DNA of 43,789 nt from Ancylobacter defluvii (GTDB lineage: Bacteria; Pseudomonadota; Alphaproteobacteria; Rhizobiales; Xanthobacteraceae), in NCBI RefSeq assembly GCF_018390605.1, contig NZ_JAHBGD010000019.1:333645-377433 (forward strand). Direction: 5' to 3'. Both the position numbers and the translations under genes were made by a program. Of this stretch, positions 29,575 through 37,154 are shown in pieces. The number at the start of each line of letters is the position of its first letter. The stretch's first letter is position 1. The notes under the pieces are model-generated. The model was given only the letters and a program-made list of their open reading frames with translations, was not told the DNA's origin and ran no database searches.

Positions 29575-30033
29575 TCAGATCAATGGGACGCCCAAGAGGG
29601 AGCTGAAGGTGAAATGGAGGAGGATGGCCATGGCCAGCGCCAGCACCGTCAGCACGGCGTAGAAGCCGATGGTGCGCGGGCCGAACAGCACGCCGATGGC
29701 GAGCATCAGTACGAAGATCGCCGGCGTCATGCCGATGACGAAGGACAGGCCGATGAAGCCGGCCATCAGCGCCGACGCGCCGAGAACCTTGGCGATCTCG
29801 GGGTAGGCGATCGCGTCGATGTCGCCGATGCTCAGCCCGTGGTGGCGGCAGGTGCGAAACAGATTGATGGCCGAGAACACAGCGAGGCCGACGCCCACCC
29901 ACACCGGGAAGAAACCGGCGGAGGGGGTGCCACGCTCGACATAGCCATAGCCGAGACCTTGATAGGTGACGTAGACGCCGAAGCCCATCAGGAGGATGGA
30001 GACGTAAATGTCGAGATGGCGGACCTGCAGCAT
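29575..30033 (-). CDS. tctB: tripartite tricarboxylate transporter small subunit TctB
   Basis: A 152-residue protein with four membrane segments, as in TctB. MLQVRHLDIYVSILLMGFGV opens it; the GTPSAGFFPVWVGVGLAVF stretch is the conserved block that follows the first periplasmic turn. It forms the small membrane part of the TTT transporter. It has a GGGAGG ribosome site and is placed between tctC and tctA, with 21 bases to tctA and 93 to the upstream tctC stop. The open frame extends further upstream, but the conserved N terminus and ribosome site fix the start. Confidence 0.9.
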   Translation of the reverse strand: MLQVRHLDIYVSILLMGFGVYVTYQGLGYGYVERGTPSAGFFPVWVGVGLAVFSAINLFRTCRHHGLSIGDIDAIAYPEIAKVLGASALMAGFIGLSFVIGMTPAIFVLMLAIGVLFGPRTIGFYAVLTVLALAMAILLHFTFSSLLGVPLI

Positions 30034-30126
30034 GCCGACCTCCCTGCGCTTGTTTGACTGATTGCGGGGTCGATCCCGGCACGCGCCCGCCAGGAGACGG
30101 CGCGCACCGGGGAGCGCTGTTTGCGC

Positions 30127-31119
30127 CTACTTGATGAGCTTCAGCTCTTTCATCAGCTTTTCGTAGCGGGCGCTGGTCACGTCCATCTGCTTGCCGAACT
30201 CGACGCTGTCGAGGAAGATCGGCTCTTCGTTGAAACGCTGGATGTACTGGGTCTTCCAGGCGTCACCCTCGGCAACCTTCTTCAGGATCCCCTCCCAGTA
30301 GGCGATCGCCTCAGGCGGCACGCCCTTGGGCATGACGATGCCGCGCAGCTGGGTGTGGACAATGTCGTAGCCCTGCTCCTTGAAGGTGGGGACGTTGGGC
30401 AGCGACAGCATGCGCTCGGGCGAGGACACCGCGAGCGGGCGCAGCACGCCGGCCTTCACCTGTTCGAGGATCTCGTTGGGATTGCCGTAGACGAGGTCGA
30501 TATGGCCGCCGAGCATGGCGGCAAGCACCTCGCCTTCGCCGTCATAGGGCACCACGCGGATCTCGGTACCCAGTTGCTGGGAGGTCATAGTGGCGAGCAG
30601 GGCGGGATCGGACACCGCGCCGACTGTTCCGGTGGTCAGGCCGGGATGCTTCTTGATGTCCTCGACGCTCTTGATCGGCGAATCCGCCCGCACTGCCAGG
30701 ATGTAGGGCGAGCGCGCGATGGCCGCCAGCGGGGTGAAATCCTTGTAGCTCACCGTCATCTTGCCAAGGAGCGGGGTGGTGAAGAAGCTGACGCCGACGC
30801 CGCCGAGCACATAGGGATTGGCCTTCTGGCCGGCGATGAAGTTATAGGCGATGGCGCCGGAACCGCCGGGGCGGTTCTCCACCAGCATGTTCACCGGAAC
30901 CAGTTTCTCGTCATGCAGGATCTTGGCGAGGGTGCGCGCGAGGATGTCGCTGCCGCCGCCCACACCCGACTGCACGACATATTGGAACGTCTTGTCGGGA
31001 TAGGCCGCCTGCGCGCCGGCCAGGCCCAGGCCGGCAGCGACCGCGAGGATCGCGACCGCGGTCCTGGCCACGCTGCGTCGCGTGATGCCGCCAACCGTCG
31101 AGCTGATGTGATCTTCCAT
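30127..31119 (-). CDS. tctC: tripartite tricarboxylate transporter substrate-binding protein TctC
   Basis: A 330-residue periplasmic solute-binding protein of the Bug/TctC family. A signal peptide with a twin-arginine-like TRRSVARTAVAIL core ends near AQAAYP. The conserved PDKTFQYVVQSGVGGGSDILART, MLVENRPGGSGAIAYNF and DLVYGNPNEILEQVKAG blocks shape the ligand pocket; VGGGSD and ENRPGG contact a carboxylate. It would capture the operon's substrate, consistent with an acid sugar. GGGAGGAA precedes the start. It is the first gene of the operon, divergent from lysR. Confidence 0.92.
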   Translation of the reverse strand: MEDHISSTVGGITRRSVARTAVAILAVAAGLGLAGAQAAYPDKTFQYVVQSGVGGGSDILARTLAKILHDEKLVPVNMLVENRPGGSGAIAYNFIAGQKANPYVLGGVGVSFFTTPLLGKMTVSYKDFTPLAAIARSPYILAVRADSPIKSVEDIKKHPGLTTGTVGAVSDPALLATMTSQQLGTEIRVVPYDGEGEVLAAMLGGHIDLVYGNPNEILEQVKAGVLRPLAVSSPERMLSLPNVPTFKEQGYDIVHTQLRGIVMPKGVPPEAIAYWEGILKKVAEGDAWKTQYIQRFNEEPIFLDSVEFGKQMDVTSARYEKLMKELKLIK

Positions 31120-31322
31120 CCGTTCCTCCCATATTCGTTCTTGTGCGTTGCGCCGCCGCCCATGGGCGACAGGACGCTTTCGACTCTCCCGGATTGTATT
31201 GGCGTACGTGCCGGAAGGCTTGTGCCGGATCCGCTGGCGCCCGCTTTCGGGCCTCCCGCTTCCACGGCTCCGAGAGACGATAGGCCACGGAGACTAGACA
31301 CACAAAGCCGAAAATCCTACGG

Positions 31323-31345
31323 ATTGGTCTGATTTACAAACCAAT
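31323..31345. promoter_or_regulatory. LysR-type operator ATTGGT-N11-ACCAAT
   Basis: ATTGGT (31323-31328) and its exact complement ACCAAT (31340-31345) are separated by 11 bases, giving the T-N11-A core typical of LysR-regulator recognition sites. It lies between the divergent lysR and tctC genes, close to lysR. It touches the first possible ATG of lysR (31344), which argues that the true lysR start is one of the later codons or that lysR represses itself from this site. Confidence 0.7.
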
Positions 31346-32273
31346 GAGAATGGGGATGGATGCGATCGCCAATGTGAACATGAAGCTGCTCCAGACCTTT
31401 CTGGCGGTGGCCGAGCAGGGCAGCTTCCGACTGGCGGCGGAAACGCTGCATCGCTCACATTCGGCGATCAGCGCCCAGATCATGCAGCTGGAAGCGCAGC
31501 TGGATGTCCGCCTGTTCGAGCGCACGACGCGCAATGTGAAGCTCACCGAGGAGGGGCTGCAGCTGCACGACAGCGCGCAGCGGGCTCTCTACGAACTCCA
31601 GCTCGGGCTGCGGCGCATCCGCGAGAGCGCCGACATCAAGCGCGGCCAGCTGTCGCTGGCGGCCTCCTCCAACCTCGCTTCCATCTATCTGCCGAAGGTG
31701 CTCGCCGAATTCGTCGAGACCCATCCGCAGATCGCCGTTACGGTGAGCGAGCTGACCTCGAGGGAATTGTTCGAGGCGGTGCGCAACAAGAAGGTCGACT
31801 TCGCCATCGGGCCGGAGACCGATGACGACACCCTCAATTTCGAGACCATCCTCATCGAGCCACTTCTCGCGCTGGTGCCGACCCGTTTCGCCGCCGCACA
31901 GCGCGATTCGATCACCCTCGGCGAACTGGTGCGATTGCCGGTGCTGCTGTCGAGCTCGGCGACCGCCATCCGTAACTGCCTGGAGGCGGCGCTTCGCGAG
32001 CAGGGACTGTCGATCGCCAGCCGCTTCCAGTTCATCCAGGCTCAGACCCTCATCGCCATGGCGGAGGCGGGGCTGGGCGTCGCCATCCTCCCGGCATCGT
32101 CGCTGACCAAGGCCCACGCGCCGACGGCACGGATCATTCCAATCGTGCCGGCGATCCGGCGCAAGATGGCGCTGATCACGCTGCCCAATCAGAAACTCTC
32201 TCCCGCCGCCGCACGGCTGGCCGACAAGATCGTGCGGGATGTGCGGGAGGCGGCGAACTACCATCCGGCCTGA
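31344..32273 (+). CDS. LysR family transcriptional regulator
   Basis: A 309-residue protein as drawn. The winged-helix DNA-binding domain covers LLQTFLAVAEQGSFRLAAET to LFERTTRNVKLTEEG (about residues 15-74), followed by a substrate-binding-like effector domain (about 100-300). The start is uncertain: ATG at 31344, 31350, 31356 or 31380 and GTG at 31374 are possible, and homologues usually begin a few residues before LLQTFLAV, so a start at 31374-31380 is likely. It is divergent from the tctC operon and most likely controls it, sensing the transported acid or an intermediate. Confidence 0.9.
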   Translation: MRMGMDAIANVNMKLLQTFLAVAEQGSFRLAAETLHRSHSAISAQIMQLEAQLDVRLFERTTRNVKLTEEGLQLHDSAQRALYELQLGLRRIRESADIKRGQLSLAASSNLASIYLPKVLAEFVETHPQIAVTVSELTSRELFEAVRNKKVDFAIGPETDDDTLNFETILIEPLLALVPTRFAAAQRDSITLGELVRLPVLLSSSATAIRNCLEAALREQGLSIASRFQFIQAQTLIAMAEAGLGVAILPASSLTKAHAPTARIIPIVPAIRRKMALITLPNQKLSPAAARLADKIVRDVREAANYHPA

Positions 32274-32310
32274 ACACACCGCCGGTCGCGACCGCGGCCA
32301 TCTTCCATAT

Positions 32311-32348
32311 CCCCCCTAGGGGGATTGCAATAACCCCTCTAGGGGGAT
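32311..32348. promoter_or_regulatory. two RcnR-type G/C-tract operators
   Basis: Near-identical 15-base elements CCCCCCTAGGGGGAT (32311-32325) and CCCCTCTAGGGGGAT (32334-32348) are 23 bases apart, about two helical turns, directly upstream of rcnR. Runs of G or C flanked by A/T are the recognition feature of CsoR/RcnR-family metal repressors. The second copy ends 11 bases before the start codon and overlaps the ribosome-binding region. Confidence 0.75.
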
Positions 32349-32359
32349 AGGATATTCAC

Positions 32360-32641
32360 ATGAGCGAGCACCCTCATATCCACCACACCCACCCCGAGAT
32401 CGTGAAGCGCCTCAAGCGCTCGCACGGTCATCTGCGCACGGTGATCGAGATGCTGGAGGCCGGTCGGCCCTGTCTCGACATCGCCCAGCAGCTGCACGCG
32501 GTGGAGAAGGCGATCAGCCAGGCCAAGAAGACCCTGATCCAGGACCATCTGGATCACTGCCTCGACGAGGTGGTGTCGCCCTTGCCGCACGATCAGAGGC
32601 GCTCGATCGACGATTTCAAGGACATCATCAAATATCTCTGA
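32360..32641 (+). CDS. rcnR: nickel/cobalt-responsive repressor RcnR (CsoR family)
   Basis: A 93-residue all-helical repressor. HPEIVKRLKRSHGHLRTVIEML carries the helix 1 start, CLDIAQQLHAVEKAISQAKKTL has Cys at the start of helix 2 and a His, and QDHLDHCLDEVV has the second Cys: the RcnR/FrmR-type ligand set. The extra N-terminal His residues (EHPHIHHTHPE) suit the RcnR-type Ni/Co site, and the adjacent rcnA confirms the role. Metal binding releases it from the two upstream G/C-tract sites. It is separated from rcnA by six bases, so they form one operon. Confidence 0.9.
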   Translation: MSEHPHIHHTHPEIVKRLKRSHGHLRTVIEMLEAGRPCLDIAQQLHAVEKAISQAKKTLIQDHLDHCLDEVVSPLPHDQRRSIDDFKDIIKYL

Positions 32642-32647
32642 GGCCCC

Positions 32648-33889
32648 ATGCCCACTTTCGCCGAGCTGATCCAGCAAAGCAGCGCCCACGCCTGGCTCTT
32701 CATCCCCAGCGCCATCCTGCTCGGAGCCCTGCACGGGCTGGAACCCGGGCACTCCAAGACGATGATGGCCGCCTTCATCGTGGCGGTGCGCGGCACCGTC
32801 ACCCAGGCGGTGCTGCTGGGGCTGGCGGCCACGGTGTCGCATACGCTGGTGGTCTGGGCGATCGCGCTCGGCGGCATGTATCTGTGGCAGGGCATCGCAC
32901 CGGAGACGTTCGAGCCGTATCTCCAGTTCGTCTCGGCGGTCATCATCGTCGCCATGGCCGCCTGGATGCTGTGGCGCACCTATGACGACCAGCAGCGGGC
33001 CAAGGCGGCGCAGGGGCATCATCACGGCCATCATGGGCCCGACGCCGACCACGGGCACGGCCATGCGCACGACCACACCCACGGGCATGGCCACGATCAC
33101 GGCCATGCCGGCCACGCGCATCCGACCGCGGAGGTGCGGATGATCGACACCGGCCACGGCCTGCACAAGCTGGAACTGCACGACCACGGGCATGGCGACG
33201 CGCATTGGCGCTTCCGCCCCGAGCGGGGCAAGCCGTGGACCGCCGGCGAAGTGAAGCTGACCACCGAGCGGCCGGACGGGCGTGTCCAGAGCTTCGCCTT
33301 CGCCGAGCGCGACGGCTACATCGAGAGCGTCGAGGTCATCCCCGCGCCCATCGACTTCATGGTCCGCCTGGCCCTCGGCCATGGCAACCATTCGCATGAT
33401 TTCGACGTGTCGTTCCTGAAGAGCGCGGAGGGGCACGACCACCTGCATGAGGAGATGCGCGGGCTCGAGGTCGGTACCGACGGCTATCAGGACGCGCATG
33501 AACTGGCCCATGCCAACGACATCCGCCGTCGCTTCGCCGACCGCAACGTGACGACCTGGCAGATCATCCTGTTCGGCCTGACCGGGGGCCTCATCCCCTG
33601 CCCCGCGGCGATCACCGTGTTGCTGCTGTGCCTCCAGCTCAAGGAATTCACCCTCGGCTTCGGCCTGGTGCTGTGTTTCTCCATCGGCCTCGCGATCACA
33701 CTGGTCGCGGTAGGGGCCGCCGCGGCGCTCAGCGTGCAGCACGCCACCAAGCGCTGGAGCTGGTTCTCCACCGCGGCGCGCCGGGCGCCGTATTTCTCCG
33801 GCATCCTGCTGATCGCGGTCGGCGTCTATGTCGGCTGGCATGGCTGGAGCGGCATTGCCGCTCTTGCCGCAGGCCCGGTCGCGGGCTGA
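32648..33889 (+). CDS. rcnA: nickel/cobalt efflux protein RcnA
   Basis: A 413-residue inner-membrane exporter of the NicO family. The N-terminal half has three membrane segments with HGLEPGHSKTMMAAF (residues about 29-43), the metal-entry motif. A long cytoplasmic loop (about 122-160) holds roughly twenty histidines in HGHAHDHTHGHGHDHGHAGH-like runs, and a further soluble part of about 120 residues precedes the second membrane half, which opens with LTGGLIPCPAAITVLLLCL. It exports Ni2+ and Co2+. It is longer than E. coli RcnA because of the soluble insert. Control is by RcnR. Confidence 0.93.
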   Translation: MPTFAELIQQSSAHAWLFIPSAILLGALHGLEPGHSKTMMAAFIVAVRGTVTQAVLLGLAATVSHTLVVWAIALGGMYLWQGIAPETFEPYLQFVSAVIIVAMAAWMLWRTYDDQQRAKAAQGHHHGHHGPDADHGHGHAHDHTHGHGHDHGHAGHAHPTAEVRMIDTGHGLHKLELHDHGHGDAHWRFRPERGKPWTAGEVKLTTERPDGRVQSFAFAERDGYIESVEVIPAPIDFMVRLALGHGNHSHDFDVSFLKSAEGHDHLHEEMRGLEVGTDGYQDAHELAHANDIRRRFADRNVTTWQIILFGLTGGLIPCPAAITVLLLCLQLKEFTLGFGLVLCFSIGLAITLVAVGAAAALSVQHATKRWSWFSTAARRAPYFSGILLIAVGVYVGWHGWSGIAALAAGPVAG

Positions 33890-34131
33890 GCGGCGAACGG
33901 CCGCGCGCGACGTTTTACGCCTGTCAAACCGACGTCTTGGAACGATACGCAAATATGGCAGAGCCGAAGAGGGAGGAGCGATCGGGCGCTCTGCTTCCTC
34001 TCGGTAGCCGACGAGACATTTATTGAAAATTGAAGTATTAGGTGCGACGTTCCCGGGACCGGCGGCGGGCCCACGCGCAAATCTTGCAATTTCAACGAAA
34101 TAAAGACAGGCAGTCAGGTACCGAGACCCGC

Positions 34132-35394
34132 ATGATACTCCTGTCGAAAAGCCTCGTTTTCGCCGTGCTGGGACTGACGCTAGCCGCCTGCGCAGGCCCT
34201 CCGGATGGCGTGCTGCTGCCGGTGGCGGGCACGACGGCCGACACCAGCCAGGTCGACATGGTGGTGGCGACGACCCGCATGCCCTCCGATAATCCGGGCA
34301 ACATGTATACCGGCGAGCGCGGCCGGCCGACGCTTTCCTTTGCCCGCATCACCGTCTCCATTCCGCCGGAAACCGCCCGCAAGGTCGGCGATGTGCAATG
34401 GCCGAAGCGGGTTCCGGGCAACCCGCAGACCGATTTCGTCACGACGCGCGCCGAGATGATCAACCGCGACCAGGCGCTGACCTGGTTCAGCCAGCGGCTC
34501 AAGCAGACGCCGAAGCGCCGCGTGATGGTGTTCATCCACGGCTTCAACAATCGCTTCGACGACGCCGTGTTCCGCTTCGCGCAGATCGTGCACGATTCCG
34601 GGGCGCCGGTGGTGCCGATCCTGTTCACCTGGCCCTCGCGCGGCAGCCTTCTCGCCTATGGCTATGACCGCGAGAGCACCAATTACTCGCGCGATGCGTT
34701 GGAGCGGCTGCTGTCCTATCTCGCCGCCGATCCCGAGGTCGGCGAGATCACGGTGCTGGCCCATTCCATGGGCAATTGGCTGACGGTCGAGGCGCTGCGG
34801 CAGATGGCCATCCGCAACAAGCGCATCGCTCCGAAGATCCAGAACGTCATCCTTGCGGCGCCCGATGTCGATGTCGACGTGTTCCGCACGCAAGTCTACG
34901 ACATGGGCTCGCCGCGACCGAACATCACCGTCTTCGTCTCCCGCGACGACCGCGCGCTCTCGCTGTCGCGCCGGGTCTGGGGCAGCACCGATCGCCTCGG
35001 CGCCATAGACCCCGACAAGGAGCCGTACAAGACCGAATTCGAGCGTGACAACATCACCGTGGTCGATCTCACCAAGCTGCGCACCGGCGACCCGCTGAAC
35101 CACGGCAAGTTCGCCGAGAGCCCCGAAGTGGTGCAATTGATCGGCCAGCGCCTGGCCGAGGGGCAGTCCATCAACGACTCGCGCGTCGGGCTCGGCGATC
35201 ACATCATCGAGGCGTCGGCCGGCGCGGCGGCAGCGGTAGGCACTGCCGCCGGTGTCATCGTCGCCGCCCCGGTGGCCGTGATCGATGCCAAGACACGCGA
35301 GAACTATGACGAGCATCTCAAAAATCTCGGCCAAAACATTTCCGGCAACAGCGAGGAGCAGAAATCGCTGGCGCCGCCGCCCGCACCGGAATGA
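34132..35394 (+). CDS. lipoprotein of the DUF900 alpha/beta hydrolase family
   Basis: A 420-residue predicted lipoprotein. MILLSKSLVFAVLGLTLAAC is a signal peptide with lipobox LAAC (Cys20). The core has FIHGFNNRFDDAVFRFAQI (134-152) and the nucleophile elbow VLAHSMGNWL (Ser212), the DUF900 pattern, with LAAPDVDVDVF following. A Gly/Ala-rich segment near residue 375 may touch the membrane. It would hydrolyse an ester or amide at the envelope; the substrate is unknown. The 242-base upstream gap is AT-richer than average and should carry its promoter, but no element is clear. Start choice follows the lipobox. Confidence 0.88.
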   Translation: MILLSKSLVFAVLGLTLAACAGPPDGVLLPVAGTTADTSQVDMVVATTRMPSDNPGNMYTGERGRPTLSFARITVSIPPETARKVGDVQWPKRVPGNPQTDFVTTRAEMINRDQALTWFSQRLKQTPKRRVMVFIHGFNNRFDDAVFRFAQIVHDSGAPVVPILFTWPSRGSLLAYGYDRESTNYSRDALERLLSYLAADPEVGEITVLAHSMGNWLTVEALRQMAIRNKRIAPKIQNVILAAPDVDVDVFRTQVYDMGSPRPNITVFVSRDDRALSLSRRVWGSTDRLGAIDPDKEPYKTEFERDNITVVDLTKLRTGDPLNHGKFAESPEVVQLIGQRLAEGQSINDSRVGLGDHIIEASAGAAAAVGTAAGVIVAAPVAVIDAKTRENYDEHLKNLGQNISGNSEEQKSLAPPPAPE

Positions 35395-35632
35395 AGCCGT
35401 TCGCCGTGCAGCCAAGCGGCCGGACGGCATCGGTCTGATCTCGTCTGTCGCCGGTAGGGATCGCCGAAAGACAGCGGTCCTGGACCCGGCCCGTCATCCG
35501 TGCCCGCGTCGATGGTGGTTTTCGTCGCTTTCGCTCTTGGAGCGACTTGGCTGTTCCGCTGGGCGTCGATCCGCCTCGACCTGCCGGGAAGCGACGATGG
35601 ATGAATGGCGGCAGGGATGCCGCCCGGCAGAC
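35395..35632. other. intergenic stretch without a clear gene
   Basis: No convincing coding sequence, RNA gene or terminator is visible between the DUF900 lipoprotein gene and the ECF-type promoter at 35633. A TGATCT at 35436 has no TA-type -10 at the right distance and is not counted as a promoter. Confidence 0.5.
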
Positions 35633-35662
35633 TGATCTGGCGGCAGTTCGCGCCCGTAAGAG
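35633..35662 (+). promoter_or_regulatory. predicted RpoE (ECF11) promoter of the DUF2177 gene
   Basis: TGATCT (35633-35638), 18-base spacer, TAAGAG (35657-35662). The form TGATCC-N18-TAAGA is the known Rhodobacter sigma-E/ChrR promoter pattern, and the same spacing is found in the two promoters beside rpoE here. The start of transcription would be near 35669, about 26 bases before the DUF2177 start codon. This ties the gene to the regulon although it lies on the other side of the operon. Confidence 0.7.
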
Positions 35663-35694
35663 CGTCGAACCCACCGCAGCGGATCCGAACCGCC

Positions 35695-36111
35695 ATGATG
35701 CACTACGCGATCAGCTATCTCGCCACCGGCCTGGTGTTTCTGGCCATCGACGCGGTCTGGCTCGGGCTCATGACCGGCCGGTTTTACCGACCGCGGCTTG
35801 GCCATCTGATGGCGGATCATCTCAACCTGCCGCCGGCGATCCTGTTCTATCTGCTCTACATCGCCGGCATCGTGGTATTCGCGGTGCAGCCGGCGCTGGC
35901 GTCCGGGCGCTGGAGCACCGCGCTGACACAGGGCGCGCTGTTCGGGCTGATCGCCTATGCCTGCTACGACCTCACCAATCACGCCACGCTGCGCGACTGG
36001 CCTGCTGTGGTCACGGTGGTCGACCTCACATGGGGCACGGTGCTCACCGCGAGCTCGGCCACCGTCGGCATGCTCGTGACCCAGGCATTGACCGCCCGGC
36101 TCCAGGGCTGA
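35695..36111 (+). CDS. DUF2177 family membrane protein
   Basis: A 138-residue inner-membrane protein with four membrane segments and the DUF2177 blocks YLATGLVFLAIDAVWLGLM, FYLLYIAGIVVFAV, ALFGLIAYACYDLTNHATL and DLTWGTVLTASSA. The Tyr-Asp-Leu-Thr-Asn and Asp-Leu-Thr-Trp-Gly motifs sit near membrane faces and could be functional. The reaction is unknown. Starts at 35695 and 35698 (two consecutive ATG codons) are equally possible. The family often accompanies sigma-E/ChrR and Cfa-type genes, and here a matching ECF promoter precedes it. It is convergent with the Cfa-like gene. Confidence 0.88.
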   Translation: MMHYAISYLATGLVFLAIDAVWLGLMTGRFYRPRLGHLMADHLNLPPAILFYLLYIAGIVVFAVQPALASGRWSTALTQGALFGLIAYACYDLTNHATLRDWPAVVTVVDLTWGTVLTASSATVGMLVTQALTARLQG

Positions 36112-36125
36112 TCTCGCGGCCCTCT

Positions 36126-37154
36126 TCAGGGACGCGGGTGCAGCAGATAGTGGCTCACGCCCCATTCCTCGCCATCGCGATGGGCGAACAATCCCGCGGT
36201 GGCGAGGTAGAAAAGTCGCCAGCGCCGCCGCCACAGGCCGGCCTCCGCGCCATAGACATCGCGCAGCACTTCGTCGATCCGGGCCCGATTGGCGTCGAAA
36301 TTGGCGAGCCAGGCCTGCGCGGTGCGTGCGTAATGACGGCCGCTCCAGCGCCACTCCTGCTCCACGCCGAAACTCTCGGTCGCGCGGCGTACCAAGCCTT
36401 CGCTCGGCATGATGCCACCGGTGAAGAAGTGCTGGGCGATCCAGTCTTCCTTGTTGGTCTCGTCGAAACGATAGGGGGTGGAGCGGTGGGTGAAGACGTG
36501 GAGAAACATCCGCCCCTCCGGCGCGAGCCAGCCGCGGGCCCGCGCCAGCAGCGCTCGCCAATTGGCCATGTGCTCGAACATTTCCACCGAGACAATGCGG
36601 TCGAAGCCCGCCCCGGCGTCGAAGCCATTCATGTCGGCCGTCACCACCGCGACATTGTCGAGCCCGCGCAGGCGCGCCTCCGCCTCGATGTGCCGGCGCT
36701 GGGGAGCGGAATTCGACACCGCCACGATGCGGGCGGCAGGAAAGCGCTCGGCCATGAACAGGGTGAGCGAGCCCCAGCCGCAACCAAGCTCCAGGATGCG
36801 CTGGCCGTCGGCCAGTGCCGCATGGGCGACGGTTTCCTCCAGTGCCCGCACTTCCGCCGCCTCCAGCGTCCCGGCGCCGCGATCGAACAGGCAGCAGGAA
36901 TATTTACGGCGTGGGCCAAGGGTCAACGCGAAGAACTCCGGCGGCAGCTCGTAATGCTGGTCATTGGCGCGCTGGGGATGCTCGGCAATCGGCCGTGACG
37001 CCATGCCCTCGGCGAAGCGACGTTCCTCATCCGCCGGCATCGCCGCCAGCGACCGCCGGGTGCGGCCGACCAGCATACTGATGCCAAGGCGGGTGACGGC
37101 ATCGGGCAGCGGCACCCGTTCCGCGATATGGCCGGCGGTGACGATCAGGCTCAT
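36126..37154 (-). CDS. Cfa-like SAM-dependent methyltransferase (short form)
   Basis: A 342-residue methyltransferase of the cyclopropane-fatty-acid-synthase family. QHYELPPEFFALTLGPRRKY (66-85) is the substrate-side motif, LELGCGWGSL (121-130) binds SAM, and the later RIVSVEMFEHMANW and HRSTPYRFDETNKEDWIAQH segments fit the family. It lacks the roughly 90-residue N-terminal lipid-binding domain of full Cfa proteins. The substrate is probably an acyl chain of a phospholipid. The start (37154) overlaps the DUF1295 stop by four bases. It is the last gene of the rpoE-chrR operon and could correspond to a furan-ring or alkene methylase. Confidence 0.9.
   Translation of the reverse strand: MSLIVTAGHIAERVPLPDAVTRLGISMLVGRTRRSLAAMPADEERRFAEGMASRPIAEHPQRANDQHYELPPEFFALTLGPRRKYSCCLFDRGAGTLEAAEVRALEETVAHAALADGQRILELGCGWGSLTLFMAERFPAARIVAVSNSAPQRRHIEAEARLRGLDNVAVVTADMNGFDAGAGFDRIVSVEMFEHMANWRALLARARGWLAPEGRMFLHVFTHRSTPYRFDETNKEDWIAQHFFTGGIMPSEGLVRRATESFGVEQEWRWSGRHYARTAQAWLANFDANRARIDEVLRDVYGAEAGLWRRRWRLFYLATAGLFAHRDGEEWGVSHYLLHPRP

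Noticed and set aside
26384..30057. Two long plus-strand open frames opposite the oxidoreductase and TTT permease genes
   Set aside because: Both are antisense to recognised genes and rich in Arg, Asp, Gly and His as expected for shadow frames of GC-rich genes.
32283..32294. CGGTCGCGACCG palindrome behind lysR
   Set aside because: It is a short GC palindrome without loop or T tract and is expected by chance at this GC content.
35436..35460. TGATCT at 35436 as another RpoE promoter
   Set aside because: No TA-starting -10 lies 17-19 bases downstream (the sequence there is ATCGCC); the site at 35633 fits far better.
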